DNA from: Galbibacter pacificus | Lineage (GTDB): Bacteria; Bacteroidota; Bacteroidia; Flavobacteriales; Flavobacteriaceae | Reading direction: 5' to 3' | NCBI RefSeq assembly: GCF_029603165.1 | Contig: NZ_JAQSVC010000001.1 | Span: 744,001 to 808,000 of the forward strand | Length of the DNA: 64,000 bases | Part shown: positions 25,820-35,403 of the stretch, piece by piece | How positions within the stretch are numbered: the stretch's first letter is position 1 | Layout: each line of letters opens with the position of its first letter | Program-made: the position numbers and the translations under genes | Notes under the pieces: generated by a model | What the model saw: the letters and a program-made list of their open reading frames with translations, nothing else | The model's database searches: none | What the model was told of the DNA's origin: nothing

Positions 25820-28800
25820 ATGAAAATAAAATTGCCGATTCTCTTGGCGTTGGGCTTTTTTTTGTCGGCCAATGCACAAACAACTCCGGTTCCCGATGTA
25901 AACTTTGAACAATTCCTGATAGATGCGGGTTACGATACCAATGGCCTTAACGGAAATATTTTAAACAGCGATGCGGCTGCCGTGACCGAACTGGATTTCT
26001 CAAGAAATGATATTACCGATTTCTCCGGCTTGGAAGCTTTTGTAAATGTAGTAATGCTTAACCTTAGGGACAATCAATTTGCAACGCTTCCTTTAAATAC
26101 ACTTACCAAACTTAAACGCTTTTATTGCCGGGATAATAAAATTTTAGCATCACTGGATTTTTCCAAAAATGTGGCATTGCAGGTGCTCCATATCGACGAA
26201 GATGTATTTAATAGTACAGATTACGACAGGCCAATAACACAATTGGACCTTTCGGCAAACATAAACCTGGAAGACCTGCAAATATTAAAAGCGCATAATT
26301 TTAACAATATAGTCTTTCCCGTAACCTCTACTCTAAGGTCGATAGAACTCGAAGATTTGATTTTAGAAAACATCGATATTTCTCAATTAAACGGCTTGGA
26401 AGAGTTTGATCTGTCATACAACAAAGGTTCAACCAACTTAACAATGCCCAATGAAAAAGAAGTACTTAAAAGTTTTACCATTCAGGGCATAAATGTAACA
26501 AGTTTTAATGGGCTCCTTGTTGATTATACAGCTTTGGAAGAATTGAATTTGTGGTATACGGGAATACAAAGCCTTGAATTGCCCCATACAGAAACGTTTG
26601 CCAAACTTGTTATCTCAAATCACGATTTAATTGCTCCAATGTCTTTTGATATGGTCCCGAACCTAAAACACTTACAGATTTCTGATGCGCAAACGGCTCC
26701 ATTGATCATAGACATTACAAAAAACCCGAAGTTGCAGCTTTTGTCTTTGCGCAATAACAGAATGACATCGCTTGATGTAACACAAAACACCGAACTTACT
26801 TCCATATACGTTAACCGAAACGATTTATCAACACTAGACTTAACACAAAATACAAAAGTAAATTGGCTGAGCGTAGAAAGTAATAATTTAACCACGTTGG
26901 ACATTAGCAATTGTATAACGCTGGAGAAATTGGAAGCAGGTTGGAACGAATTGGATAATGATATTCTACAGCAGTATTTCGAGATAAGAAAAAATGACGG
27001 CGGATTGGGAAATAACAATTGGGTAGAGGTAAATGGCAACAATCTTTCGGGTAAAGTACCAGACTTTACGGAATTGGTAGTTACAGGGCAAACACAAAGC
27101 TTTTCATTGGATTTTTCGAGCAATGCTTTTGAATTTGGGGATTTTGAAGAGCAACATGCCGACTATCTTCAAATGAGAACAGACGGTTTAATAGCTTCTT
27201 ATTCATACAGATATGCGCCACAGGCAAAGGTCGATACCGAAGAAACCATAACGGCCAATGCCGGGGAAACCATAACATTGACCACCACCGTGAGCGGAAA
27301 GCAAAACCATTACAAATGGTTTAAAGACGGGATGGCCATTCCCAATGCTCCGGATTCTCCAAATTTAGAATTAGAAAATCTAAGTGCTTGCGATGAAGCT
27401 GAATATTATTGTGAGATTACCAGCGATTTGGTCCCTTTTGAAAATGCCGATCCACCCGGTAGGAACAGCAAGAATTTGTTGTTGGAACGTAATATAATTA
27501 CTGTATCGGTAAATGGTGCTGGTCCAATGGTATGTGTAAACTTATCTTCTCCAATAAATGGAGCCACAAATGTACCTATAGATGCTGAAATAAAATGGAC
27601 AGAAACCGAAGGTGCTTGTGGTTATATTCTAAGGGTAGGAAGTACTTCGGGAGGCGTAGATATTGTGAGCGATTTAGATGTGGGGAAGGTTAATCGTTAT
27701 GAATTTGATGATGATTTCCCTTTTGGAGCAGAAGTTTTTGTAAACATTATTCCATATAACAACGATGGGAATCTTAATGGATGTATTGAAGAGTCTTTTA
27801 CGATCATAGATGTTCCCGATTGTACTTCCTTGCTTCAACCGTTGGACAATGCCACGGGCGTATCGGTAAGCACGGGTCTGGAATGGCAGTCGGTCGCCAC
27901 GGCCACGGGCTACCGCCTATCTGTCGGGACTTTTTCAGGTGGAACGGATTTGGTGGCTGATGAAGATGTCGGCAATGTAACTTCGTTTGTTTTTACGGAA
28001 GAGCTTCCCGAGGAAACGACCGTTTACGTAAGCGTTACGCCGTACAACTCGGCGGGCGATGCAGAGGGCTGTTCGGAAAGCGTTTTCACGACCGAAAAAC
28101 TGGTTGAAATCCCTGATTGCACATCATTGCTTCAACCGTTGGACAATGCCACGGGCGTATCGGTAAGCACGGGTCTGGAATGGCAGTCGGTCGCCACGGC
28201 CACGGGCTACCGCCTTTCTGTCGGGACTTTTTCAGGTGGAACGGATTTGGTGGCTAATGAAGATGTTGGCAACACAACTTCGTATGTTTTTACGGAAGAA
28301 CTTCCCGAGGAAACGACCGTTTACATAAGCGTTACGCCGTACAACTCGGCGGGCGATGCAGAGGGCTGTTCGGAAAGCGTTTTCACGACTGAAAAACTGA
28401 TTGAAATCCCCGATTGTACTTCCTTGCTTCAACCGTTGGACAACGCCACGGACGTATCGGTAAGCACGGGTCTGGAATGGCAATCTGTCGCCACGGCCAC
28501 GGGCTACCGCCTTTCTGTCGGGACTTTTTCAGGTGGAACGGATTTGGTGGCTGATGAAGATGTCGGCAATGTGACTTCGTATGTTTTTACTGAAGAGCTT
28601 CCCGAGGAAACGACCGTTTACGTAAGCATTACGCCGTACAACTCGGCCGGCGATACGCAGGGCTGTTCGGAAAGCGTTTTCACGACCGAAAAACTGGTTG
28701 AAATCCCCGATTGTACTTCCTTGCTTCAACCGTTGGACAATGCCACGGACGTATCGATAAACACAAGTTTGGAATGGCAATCGGTCGCCACGGCCACGGG

Positions 28801-29584
28801 CTACCGCCTTTCTGTCGGGACTTTTTCAGGCGGAACGGATTTGGTGGCTGATGAAGATGTCGGCAATGTGACTTCGTATGTTTTTACTGAAGAGCTTCCC
28901 GAGGAAACGACCGTTTACGTAAGCATTACGCCGTACAACTCGGCCGGCGATGCAGAGGGCTGTTCGGAAAGCGTTTTTACGACCGAAAAACTGATTGAAA
29001 TCCCCGATTGTACTTCCTTGCTTCAACCGTTGGACAATGCCACGGACGTATCGGTAAGTACGGGTCTGGAATGGCAATCGGTCGCCACGGCCACGGGTTA
29101 CCGCCTTTCTGTCGGGACGACTTCCGCAGGAAATGACCTGATCGATAATCTGGACGTTGGCAATGTGACTTCGTATGTTTTTACGGAAGAACTTCCGAAA
29201 GACACTCAACTATATGTAAGAGTGGTTCCGTATAATCAATCTGGATCCGCTTCGGGATGCAATGAATATAGTTTTAGTACAATTGCGTCACATTCAATCA
29301 GCAATAAAACCAAATATGGAATTTCACCCAATGGGGACGGGATTAATGATTATTGGGAAATCCCCGGAATAGAAGCATATCCCGATAATACGGTTGCGGT
29401 ATACAACCGATGGGGCGATAAGGTTTTTGAGGTAAACGGTTATGATAACCAAAACCAAGTTTTTAGGGGAACCGCAAACAGGTTGGGAAGTTTGGGAGCC
29501 AATAAACTTCCTGACGGCACTTATTTTTATTCAATTACCACCAATCAATCTAACATGCAAGGATTTATTGTGCTAAAAAATTAA
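25820..29584 (+). CDS. Giant T9SS-exported surface protein with LRR, Ig-like and tandem Fn3-like repeats
   Basis: A 1254-residue protein with signal peptide (MKIKLPILLALGFFLSANAQ) and leucine-rich repeats at about 30-400 (e.g. LRDNQFATLPLNTLTKLKRF). An Ig-like domain lies at about 470-560 (HYKWFKDGMAI ... AEYYCEI). Six Fn3-like units of about 99 residues follow, the last five almost identical. The C-terminus is a type B T9SS sorting domain (YGISPNGDGINDYWEIPGIE, VYNRWGDKVFE, GTYFYSI). It is secreted by the type IX system and probably surface-attached as an adhesin. The gene is followed by a PorP/SprF gene after 1 bp, the usual partner of type B cargo. Confidence 0.92.
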   Translation: MKIKLPILLALGFFLSANAQTTPVPDVNFEQFLIDAGYDTNGLNGNILNSDAAAVTELDFSRNDITDFSGLEAFVNVVMLNLRDNQFATLPLNTLTKLKRFYCRDNKILASLDFSKNVALQVLHIDEDVFNSTDYDRPITQLDLSANINLEDLQILKAHNFNNIVFPVTSTLRSIELEDLILENIDISQLNGLEEFDLSYNKGSTNLTMPNEKEVLKSFTIQGINVTSFNGLLVDYTALEELNLWYTGIQSLELPHTETFAKLVISNHDLIAPMSFDMVPNLKHLQISDAQTAPLIIDITKNPKLQLLSLRNNRMTSLDVTQNTELTSIYVNRNDLSTLDLTQNTKVNWLSVESNNLTTLDISNCITLEKLEAGWNELDNDILQQYFEIRKNDGGLGNNNWVEVNGNNLSGKVPDFTELVVTGQTQSFSLDFSSNAFEFGDFEEQHADYLQMRTDGLIASYSYRYAPQAKVDTEETITANAGETITLTTTVSGKQNHYKWFKDGMAIPNAPDSPNLELENLSACDEAEYYCEITSDLVPFENADPPGRNSKNLLLERNIITVSVNGAGPMVCVNLSSPINGATNVPIDAEIKWTETEGACGYILRVGSTSGGVDIVSDLDVGKVNRYEFDDDFPFGAEVFVNIIPYNNDGNLNGCIEESFTIIDVPDCTSLLQPLDNATGVSVSTGLEWQSVATATGYRLSVGTFSGGTDLVADEDVGNVTSFVFTEELPEETTVYVSVTPYNSAGDAEGCSESVFTTEKLVEIPDCTSLLQPLDNATGVSVSTGLEWQSVATATGYRLSVGTFSGGTDLVANEDVGNTTSYVFTEELPEETTVYISVTPYNSAGDAEGCSESVFTTEKLIEIPDCTSLLQPLDNATDVSVSTGLEWQSVATATGYRLSVGTFSGGTDLVADEDVGNVTSYVFTEELPEETTVYVSITPYNSAGDTQGCSESVFTTEKLVEIPDCTSLLQPLDNATDVSINTSLEWQSVATATGYRLSVGTFSGGTDLVADEDVGNVTSYVFTEELPEETTVYVSITPYNSAGDAEGCSESVFTTEKLIEIPDCTSLLQPLDNATDVSVSTGLEWQSVATATGYRLSVGTTSAGNDLIDNLDVGNVTSYVFTEELPKDTQLYVRVVPYNQSGSASGCNEYSFSTIASHSISNKTKYGISPNGDGINDYWEIPGIEAYPDNTVAVYNRWGDKVFEVNGYDNQNQVFRGTANRLGSLGANKLPDGTYFYSITTNQSNMQGFIVLKN
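27818..29290 (+). repeat. Five tandem 297-bp repeats inside the surface-protein gene
   Basis: Units start at 27818, 28115, 28412, 28709 and 29006 (exactly 297 bp apart), each encoding a 99-residue Fn3-like domain beginning DCTSLLQPLDNAT. The first four are nearly identical in DNA; the fifth diverges in its second half. A more divergent sixth relative lies just upstream (about 27530-27817). The in-frame unit length permits gain or loss of domains by recombination without frame disruption. Confidence 0.95.
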
Positions 29585-29585
29585 T

Positions 29586-30503
29586 ATGAAACAGTTAAAA
29601 ATTATAATATTTTCAATTCTTTTTATTGCAATTATGCCCATTACGGCACAGCAAACACCTACATATTCAGACTATATGTATAATGCATTGCTAATTAATC
29701 CGGCACATGCAGGTTTGTATACAGAAACTGAAATCGTTATGACGAACCAAGGGATGGGAAATTCTATTGAGGGAAGTCCGAGAACTTTTACAGGAACGTT
29801 TAATTCGTCTATAAACCGTGGAAAAATGGGATTTGGTGGCGGTATTTTAAACGATGAAATAGGAGTTACACAAGCAACGCAGGTTTTCGCATCGTATGCC
29901 TATAAAATACGCCTGGGACACGATTACGATCAGCCAAGATGGTTTCAGGCAAATCCGCAGGTGATTTCTTTTGGAATAACGGCCGGGTTTTTATCGTACC
30001 GCGAAAATTTATTGGAACTGGGGCTACAGGACGATCCAAATTTTGATGAAAATATCAACGTAAATATTCCAACCATTGGCGTTGGCTTTTTATACAACCG
30101 ACGGGATGTTTACTTTGGTATTTCTGCACCGAATGTACTGGGAAATACATTGGCCTCAGATAAAAGTATTAATCTTCAGAGTCCGTATTATGCTTATTTT
30201 GGATATCGGTTTTACGGAAATATTTTGGAAGATTATATGATAAAACCCAATGCACTCCTTAAATATGAAGAAGGGGTACCCATGCAATTGGATATAAACC
30301 TTTTGGTGAGTTATAGGAACAAAGTTGAAATTGGAGCAGGGTACAGGACCACTTCCATGTTTAATTTTTTGGCAGGATTTTACCTGCTCAATAATTTTAG
30401 GATTATTTATTCCTACAACTATAGAATATCAAATTCGCCCCTTACCAATACACATGGACTGTCTTTAAGTTACCGTTTTGGTAAGGGGTATAATAATAGT
30501 TGA
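29586..30503 (+). CDS. PorP/SprF family type IX secretion outer-membrane protein
   Basis: A 305-residue beta-barrel protein with signal peptide (MKQLKIIIFSILFIAIMPITAQQ) and the family opening YSDYMYNALLINPAHAGLY. Alternating strands follow, ending in LSYRFGKGYNNS. PorP/SprF proteins tether or help secrete particular type B cargo at the cell surface. The start lies 1 bp after the stop of the giant surface-protein gene, so the pair is an operon and almost certainly functionally matched. Confidence 0.94.
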   Translation: MKQLKIIIFSILFIAIMPITAQQTPTYSDYMYNALLINPAHAGLYTETEIVMTNQGMGNSIEGSPRTFTGTFNSSINRGKMGFGGGILNDEIGVTQATQVFASYAYKIRLGHDYDQPRWFQANPQVISFGITAGFLSYRENLLELGLQDDPNFDENINVNIPTIGVGFLYNRRDVYFGISAPNVLGNTLASDKSINLQSPYYAYFGYRFYGNILEDYMIKPNALLKYEEGVPMQLDINLLVSYRNKVEIGAGYRTTSMFNFLAGFYLLNNFRIIYSYNYRISNSPLTNTHGLSLSYRFGKGYNNS

Positions 30504-30716
30504 AAGTAGGAATATATTTTTGAGATTTCCAACTTGAGCATTTATTTTATAATAACGAAAAGCAGTTGTCGCAATCGCCCCTTTTTATTGATGGTTCTTG
30601 CATCTTCTATATTGAAAATTTCTTATTAATTTTATACTGAAACAATTCCGGTATAAATCTATACAGGTTTTTGTTTAAACTAAATTGATTATTAACCAAC
30701 TTTAAAATTTAATAAG

Positions 30717-31100
30717 ATGAAAAAAATCATTCTTTTTATTTTGTCCCTTTTGTTTGGGCTTATGTTTATTAATGCGGGCCTAGATAAGTTTTTACATTAC
30801 ATGCCAATGCCCGAAGAGATGCCCGAGAACCTCTTGAAAGATATGCAGGCCATGATGGAAATTTCCTGGCTTTTGCCATTAGTTGCCATAGCGGAGATTG
30901 TGGGCGGAATATTAATTATTATTCCAAGAACAAGAGCTTTGGGCGCATTGATTATCTTCCCGGTAATGGTAGGTATTTTACTGGTAAACACAACAGTTGT
31001 AGTGGATAGCAGTGGTTTAGTTACAACACTTGTATTATTTGCCATTTTACTTTGGATACTTTACGAAAACCGTCATAAATATAAGCCTTTGATGGACTAG
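30717..31100 (+). CDS. DoxX-like small membrane protein
   Basis: A 127-residue protein with four membrane segments (IILFILSLLFGLMFINAGLD, WLLPLVAIAEIVGGILIIIP, LGALIIFPVMVGILLVNT, LVTTLVLFAILLWILYEN). The GLDKF and EIVGGILIIIP pattern is DoxX/DoxD-like; the family includes quinone- or thiol-redox associated proteins. It is followed after 25 bp by a Kazal-type lipoprotein gene in the same direction. Function here unknown. Confidence 0.8.
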   Translation: MKKIILFILSLLFGLMFINAGLDKFLHYMPMPEEMPENLLKDMQAMMEISWLLPLVAIAEIVGGILIIIPRTRALGALIIFPVMVGILLVNTTVVVDSSGLVTTLVLFAILLWILYENRHKYKPLMD

Positions 31101-31125
31101 CTGAAAAATAATTAAAGTACGATTT

Positions 31126-31398
31126 ATGAAAAAAAATGGTTCGTATACCAAAAGAAGCATAGGAGTTAAAAGGCTCCTTGCTTTTTTTTGCATTTTTATC
31201 TTTGTCATTCTATTAGCTGCATGCGGAGCCAAAAAAGGTTTTGGTTGTATAGACACTTCTGCAATAACCGATGGACCTTGTACCATGGAATATGCCCCAG
31301 TTTGTGGTTGCGATGGAAAAACCTATAGCAATCCATGCCAGGCCAAAAATAGCGGTGTAACCTCATGGGACCAAGGTGCTTGTGAAATTGGTAAATAG
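31126..31398 (+). CDS. Lipoprotein with Kazal-type protease-inhibitor domain
   Basis: Ninety residues: signal sequence with lipobox (LLAFFCIFIFVILLAACGAK, Cys in LAAC) and a compact Kazal-like domain, PCTMEYAPVCGCDGKTYSNP followed by CQAKNSGVTSWDQGAC. The Cys spacing of the VCGCDGKTYSNPC core is the Kazal signature. It would sit in the periplasm or on the outer membrane and may inhibit serine proteases. The stop is 2 bp before the AraC gene start, so it is cotranscribed with a regulator. Confidence 0.9.
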   Translation: MKKNGSYTKRSIGVKRLLAFFCIFIFVILLAACGAKKGFGCIDTSAITDGPCTMEYAPVCGCDGKTYSNPCQAKNSGVTSWDQGACEIGK

Positions 31399-31400
31399 CA

Positions 31401-32198
31401 ATGGTAACAATTGAAACTTTCGGGGAAGATATAGATATTACCACACCCAAACGGATGATGAAGTATGTGTTAATATGGTGTTCTTCTGGAAATGCAATTG
31501 TTGTAGTAGACGATAAGGAATTAAAACTTGAACCACATGCTGTTATAACCATTACTTCTGGGCAGGTACATTATTTTAAGAATGCCCATAATGCCAAAGG
31601 TTATATTTTGGAATTTACCTTGGATTATTTCTGTAAAGATGATAATGATATAGAACTCGTTTTTCAAAATGGACTCTTTTGTCACTTTGCCATGAATGAA
31701 GTAATAACGATAGAAAATTTCAAGTTTTTGGAGGAACAATTACGAAAAATTGAAGACGAGTTAAAACAAAAACCTTATCAATATCTTATTTCTGTTCATT
31801 CTAGAATCGAGTTGGTTTTAATTGAAATAAACCGTTCGAAAATAAAACAAGGGAATGAAATCTGGAAACCCGATGCCTTGTTCCTGAAATTCCTGGAACT
31901 GGTGCGTGCTAATTTTGAGGAGCAATATTCCATAAGCAAATATGCTCAATTGCTGGAAACTACAGAGTCTAAGCTCAATGAGCAGTCAAAATTATTTACC
32001 GGAAAAACTGCACAAAATGTTATTTACGGACTTATAGCTTCCGAGGCAAAACGGCTTCTTACCTACGAAAAGTTAATTGTAAAGGAAGTAGCTTTTAATT
32101 TAGGGTTCTCCGACCCGTTTTATTTTTCAAATTTCTTTAAAAGGTATGTTGGAATGTCACCAAAAGCTTATCAAACCCAATATGCAATTGTAAACTGA
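31401..32198 (+). CDS. AraC family transcriptional regulator
   Basis: A 265-residue cytosolic regulator: N-terminal cupin-like sensing domain (SGNAIVVVDDKELKLEPHAVI, VHYFKNAHNAKGYILEF) and C-terminal double HTH (SISKYAQLLETTESKLNEQS; VKEVAFNLGFSDPFYFSNFF; GMSPKAYQTQ). It lies 2 bp after the Kazal gene and probably belongs to the DoxX-Kazal-AraC unit. The effector is unknown. Confidence 0.92.
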   Translation: MVTIETFGEDIDITTPKRMMKYVLIWCSSGNAIVVVDDKELKLEPHAVITITSGQVHYFKNAHNAKGYILEFTLDYFCKDDNDIELVFQNGLFCHFAMNEVITIENFKFLEEQLRKIEDELKQKPYQYLISVHSRIELVLIEINRSKIKQGNEIWKPDALFLKFLELVRANFEEQYSISKYAQLLETTESKLNEQSKLFTGKTAQNVIYGLIASEAKRLLTYEKLIVKEVAFNLGFSDPFYFSNFFKRYVGMSPKAYQTQYAIVN

Positions 32199-32284
32199 AA
32201 AAGTACATGCTTTTCTGGAAATTGTCTATGTTCTCACGTTCTGTGGCTCCATACATTTGTGATGTAATAAAAAAATAGAAAGTC

Positions 32285-32638
32285 ATGAAAGTTACCGTTA
32301 AAAATTCAATTGTAAAAAGCAGTTCGCTAGCATGGAAACCTTTGGTCGAAAAGGGCATTTTATATCAGGGGGTATATGTAAAATCGTTAAAATATGATGA
32401 AAAAGCCAAACGTTCCCCGTCAATTTTATTAAAGTTCGAGGCAGGGGCTTCTTATCCATACCACAACCATCCGGGTGGCGAAGACATTTTTGTGCTAAAA
32501 GGAAGTTGTAAAGTCAACGATGAACACATGGGGGCGGGCGATTTTTTGCATACGCCAATACATTGCAAGCACGGTGTAAGCTCAGCTAAAGGTTGCGAAT
32601 TGCTCCTTAACATTCCACAAGAAGTAGAAATACTATAA
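32285..32638 (+). CDS. Cupin protein (ChrR-like anti-ECF sigma cupin domain)
   Basis: A 117-residue single cupin. Motif 1 is YPYHNHPGGEDIFVLKGSCK (two His plus Glu) and motif 2 is GAGDFLHTPIHCKHGV. The His/Glu set suggests a bound metal. The SILLKFEAGASYPYHNHPGGEDI pattern, quoted only in part here, is that of the cupin half of ChrR. No zinc-binding anti-sigma N-terminal domain is present, so it is more likely a small metal-dependent enzyme or sensor than an anti-sigma factor. Confidence 0.85.
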   Translation: MKVTVKNSIVKSSSLAWKPLVEKGILYQGVYVKSLKYDEKAKRSPSILLKFEAGASYPYHNHPGGEDIFVLKGSCKVNDEHMGAGDFLHTPIHCKHGVSSAKGCELLLNIPQEVEIL

Positions 32639-32663
32639 AAGCACTTAAAAAAGTTAACCGCAA

Positions 32664-33644
32664 TTAGTCGGCCATTCCCTCTTTATTGTATTTGTTACGA
32701 TATTCAATGGGGGTCAGGCCGGCTATTTTTTTAAATACGTTCCTAAAAGCCTTGCTGTCAGAATATCCCACATCGTACATAACTTCAGAGATATTTTTTC
32801 TACTCGATTCAAAACTCCGCTTTGCAGCTTCCACCTTTACCCTTTGCAGGTATTCTATTACCGTATTATCGGTTGCCTGTTTAAAGCGCCTTTCAAAGCT
32901 CCTTCGGCTAATGGCCACCATTTTGGCCAAATCGTCAACCGTAATTTTCTCTTGGAAATTTTGTTCTATGTATTCTTGTGCTTTCTTTATTTCTTCGTCA
33001 TTGTGGTCTTTTTGGCCTTTAAACATCATAAAAGCAGCCTGGCTGTTTCTATCGATGTCAATGGCAAAATATTTAGAGGCCAGAATGGCGGTATCCCTAT
33101 CGGTATATTTTTCCAGCAGATAAAGTAACAGGTTAAAATAAGAGTTGGCCCCACCGCTGGAATATATTCCAGATTCTTCGGTAATAATGCTTCCGTCCAT
33201 AATTTCAACTTCGGGAAAACTTTCCTTAAACTCATCATAATAGGCCCAGTGGGTAGAGCATTTTTTTCCGTTGAGCAACCCGGTGGCGGCCAATAAAAAA
33301 GCACCCACACAAAGCGATGCAATTTCGGCACCATTTTTATAGTGGTTTACTATCCATGGAATAGCGGTGTCGTTTTGCGCAATGGCCGTTTTCATGTCTC
33401 CAAATAATGGAGGTATAATAATAAGGTCGGCTTTATTTGCTTCATCAAAAAGCATATCGGGCTGTACGGAAAACATCCCGTTGTTAAATTTCACCTCTTT
33501 AGTGCTCCCCACCAAGCTAACATTAAACAAGGCTTCCTTTCCATTGGCCTGTAAAAACTGATTGGCACCAGAAAAAATATACCGTGGGGAGGCAATGGTT
33601 TCTATGACCGCCGACTCTGGAACGAGGATAAAAACTTTTTTCAT
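32664..33644 (-). CDS. GlxA-type regulator (DJ-1/PfpI plus AraC HTH)
   Basis: The 326 residues comprise an N-terminal DJ-1/PfpI-like domain (IIPPLFGDMKTAIAQND, EIASLCVGAFLLAATGLLNG with the nucleophile-elbow Cys in SLCVGAF) and a C-terminal AraC domain (TVDDLAKMVAISRRSFERRF; ISEVMYDVGYSDSKAFRNVF; LTPIEYRNKY). It is convergent with the cupin gene and divergent from the SRPBCC gene at 33762, which it may control. Confidence 0.92.
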   Translation of the reverse strand: MKKVFILVPESAVIETIASPRYIFSGANQFLQANGKEALFNVSLVGSTKEVKFNNGMFSVQPDMLFDEANKADLIIIPPLFGDMKTAIAQNDTAIPWIVNHYKNGAEIASLCVGAFLLAATGLLNGKKCSTHWAYYDEFKESFPEVEIMDGSIITEESGIYSSGGANSYFNLLLYLLEKYTDRDTAILASKYFAIDIDRNSQAAFMMFKGQKDHNDEEIKKAQEYIEQNFQEKITVDDLAKMVAISRRSFERRFKQATDNTVIEYLQRVKVEAAKRSFESSRKNISEVMYDVGYSDSKAFRNVFKKIAGLTPIEYRNKYNKEGMAD

Positions 33645-33761
33645 AATCCAAAGATAATGAAATGATGTGGCGCAATCAACCCTTATAAATGCCGTAATTA
33701 TGCCCTTGATATGTGCGCAATTATTTAAAAATTTGTATCAGAACCATTAAAAAAGAAAATT

Positions 33762-34178
33762 ATGAAACAGATAACGGTAAAAAGCAAGGTAAATGCCCCG
33801 GTGGGTAAGGTATGGAACTTATGGTCTACCCCAGAACATATTGTAAAATGGAATACCCCTGCGGAAGATTGGCACACGACCCGGGCAGAAAACGACCTTA
33901 GGTCAGGAGGCAAATTTTTGTCAAGGATGGAAGCCAAAGACGGAAGTTTTGGTTTTGATTTTGCCGGAACCTATAATGAGGTAATACCCAATAAGCACAT
34001 AGCCTATACCATAACAGATGGCCGAAAAGTAACGGTAGACTTTCAAGAAGAAAATAATGAAACGTTAATCGAAACCGTATTTGAAGCAGAAAACCAAAAC
34101 AGTTTGGAGCAGCAGCGCGATGGCTGGCAGGCCATAATGGATAATTTTAAAAAGTATGCCGAAAAACATTTAGTTTAA
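33762..34178 (+). CDS. SRPBCC/AHSA1-type START-fold protein
   Basis: The 138 residues carry the AHSA1-like pattern: ITVKSKVNAPVGKVWNLWST, WNTPAEDWHTTRAENDLRSG, GGKFLSRMEAKDG, and a C-terminal helix EQQRDGWQAIMDNFKKYAE. These proteins form a hydrophobic cavity for small ligands; the ligand is unknown. It starts a run of small genes (SRPBCC, DUF4287, VOC) divergent from the GlxA-type regulator. Confidence 0.92.
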   Translation: MKQITVKSKVNAPVGKVWNLWSTPEHIVKWNTPAEDWHTTRAENDLRSGGKFLSRMEAKDGSFGFDFAGTYNEVIPNKHIAYTITDGRKVTVDFQEENNETLIETVFEAENQNSLEQQRDGWQAIMDNFKKYAEKHLV

Positions 34179-34234
34179 ATCAATATAAACTGAAAGTAAA
34201 TAAGGTAAGTCCAATTAAATAAAAACAGATAGCC

Positions 34235-34453
34235 ATGTCATTTCAATCATATTTAAATAATATTCAAACAAAAACAGGTAAAACACCTTCCGATTTTTGT
34301 GCGTTGGCCCAAGAAAAGGAATTTACCAAAAATGGCATCATCAAAAAAGAAATAAAAGCCACCCAAATTACCAATTGGTTGAAAGAAGATTACCAACTTG
34401 GACACGGGCATGCAATGGCTATTTATGCCTATTTAAAAGGTAAAAGGGAATAA
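34235..34453 (+). CDS. DUF4287 domain-containing small protein
   Basis: A 72-residue soluble protein matching the DUF4287 pattern: SFQSYLNNIQTKTGKTPSDF then ATQITNWLKEDYQLGHGHAMAI. The domain is often joined or adjacent to SRPBCC/AHSA1 proteins, which is the situation here (56 bp downstream). Function unknown. Confidence 0.9.
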   Translation: MSFQSYLNNIQTKTGKTPSDFCALAQEKEFTKNGIIKKEIKATQITNWLKEDYQLGHGHAMAIYAYLKGKRE

Positions 34454-34498
34454 AAAGTTTGTAAAAAGCAAAAACAAATTTTTCTGAATTCTTTTACT

Positions 34499-34915
34499 AT
34501 GAACCAAATCATTACATACTTTACATTTAACGGAAATTGCAGGGAAGCCATGGAGTTTTATAAAAATTGCCTTGGAGGGGAATTAAATATACAGACCATT
34601 GGCGATTCTCCCGAGGCCTATAAATTCCCCAAAAACATACAAGAGCTTGTATTGCAGGCTTCCCTAAAGTTGGGCGCCATAAAACTAATGGGTACAGATA
34701 TGAACGATGATGAGCTGGTAAAAGGAAACGCTGTTTCCATATTATTAGACTGTTCCAGTGAATCTCAGGCCAATAAATATTATAAAAATTTAAAAAAAGG
34801 CGGTATTTCTTCACATCCAATCAAAAAAACATATTTAGGAGATACTTTTGGCGGGCTCACCGATAAATATGGACATCATTGGCTGCTTTATTGCAGGAAG
34901 GTAAATAACCGGTAA
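34499..34915 (+). CDS. VOC family protein (PhnB-like)
   Basis: The 138 residues of the vicinal oxygen chelate/glyoxalase fold include YFTFNGNCREAMEFYKNCLG, KLGAIKLMGTDMND, and TYLGDTFGGLTDKYGHHWLL. This is the PhnB/3-demethylubiquinone-methyltransferase-like subgroup, whose members are often enzymatically uncharacterised. It is last in the SRPBCC-DUF4287-VOC set. Confidence 0.92.
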   Translation: MNQIITYFTFNGNCREAMEFYKNCLGGELNIQTIGDSPEAYKFPKNIQELVLQASLKLGAIKLMGTDMNDDELVKGNAVSILLDCSSESQANKYYKNLKKGGISSHPIKKTYLGDTFGGLTDKYGHHWLLYCRKVNNR

Positions 34916-35083
34916 AAATAAAAGTAAAGAAGTTATATCCTTGTTCATTTGCAGTCCATTTCTAGTTTTTTATTTAATATACAGATATTATTGGGTACTT
35001 TTATTTTAGTTTGTACACTGTTGCGATGGGTAATATAAATGTGGGGGTCCAGACGCCCCCCTATTTTTAGAAGGGGCTTTGTA

Positions 35084-35403
35084 ATGGACCGAATTGTGGA
35101 AGGTGTTAAAATAGGGGCCATGTATGTTGATATTGACAATGGAACATCTCTCCGGACGTAGAGGTAGAGCTTGAAAAAGTAATAATTGAGGGGGTAACCT
35201 TACAGACCTTAAAGGTCGACGTACGCTTGCTTATCGATAGTATGGCAAGCGTTTTTTACCTGAAGCGGTCGGGGAACCGGACCAGACGATTATCGATTGT
35301 GTCATTGACAAATGGGGAGCGAGTTTATTGTCATGGAGGAGAAAGCTTGGGAGGTAACAAATGCAGGAATAATCGGTTGAACAGTCATATTTACTTAGGT
35401 TAA
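35084..35403 (+). pseudogene. Decayed clan AA (retropepsin-like) aspartic protease gene
   Basis: An ATG at 35084 encodes MDRIVEGVKIGAMYVDIDNG and then hits TAG at 35159-35161. A second frame, open from 35137 to TAA at 35401-35403, continues with VEVELEKVIIEGVTLQTLKV and LLIDSMASVFYL, then VSLTNGERVY. Joined by one frameshift near 35145-35155 the product looks like a short bacterial clan AA aspartic protease (ID[ST]GAS catalytic loop, then an A/T-D/N-G flap-like strand). The catalytic loop reads DSMAS, so the essential glycine is also lost. Nothing else in the surrounding gap (34916-35510) is recognisable. The family call is tentative. Confidence 0.45.

Noticed and set aside
28232-29209. Three similar minus-strand ORFs
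   Set aside because: They are antisense shadows of the tandem Fn3-like repeats; their mutual similarity comes from the repeat.
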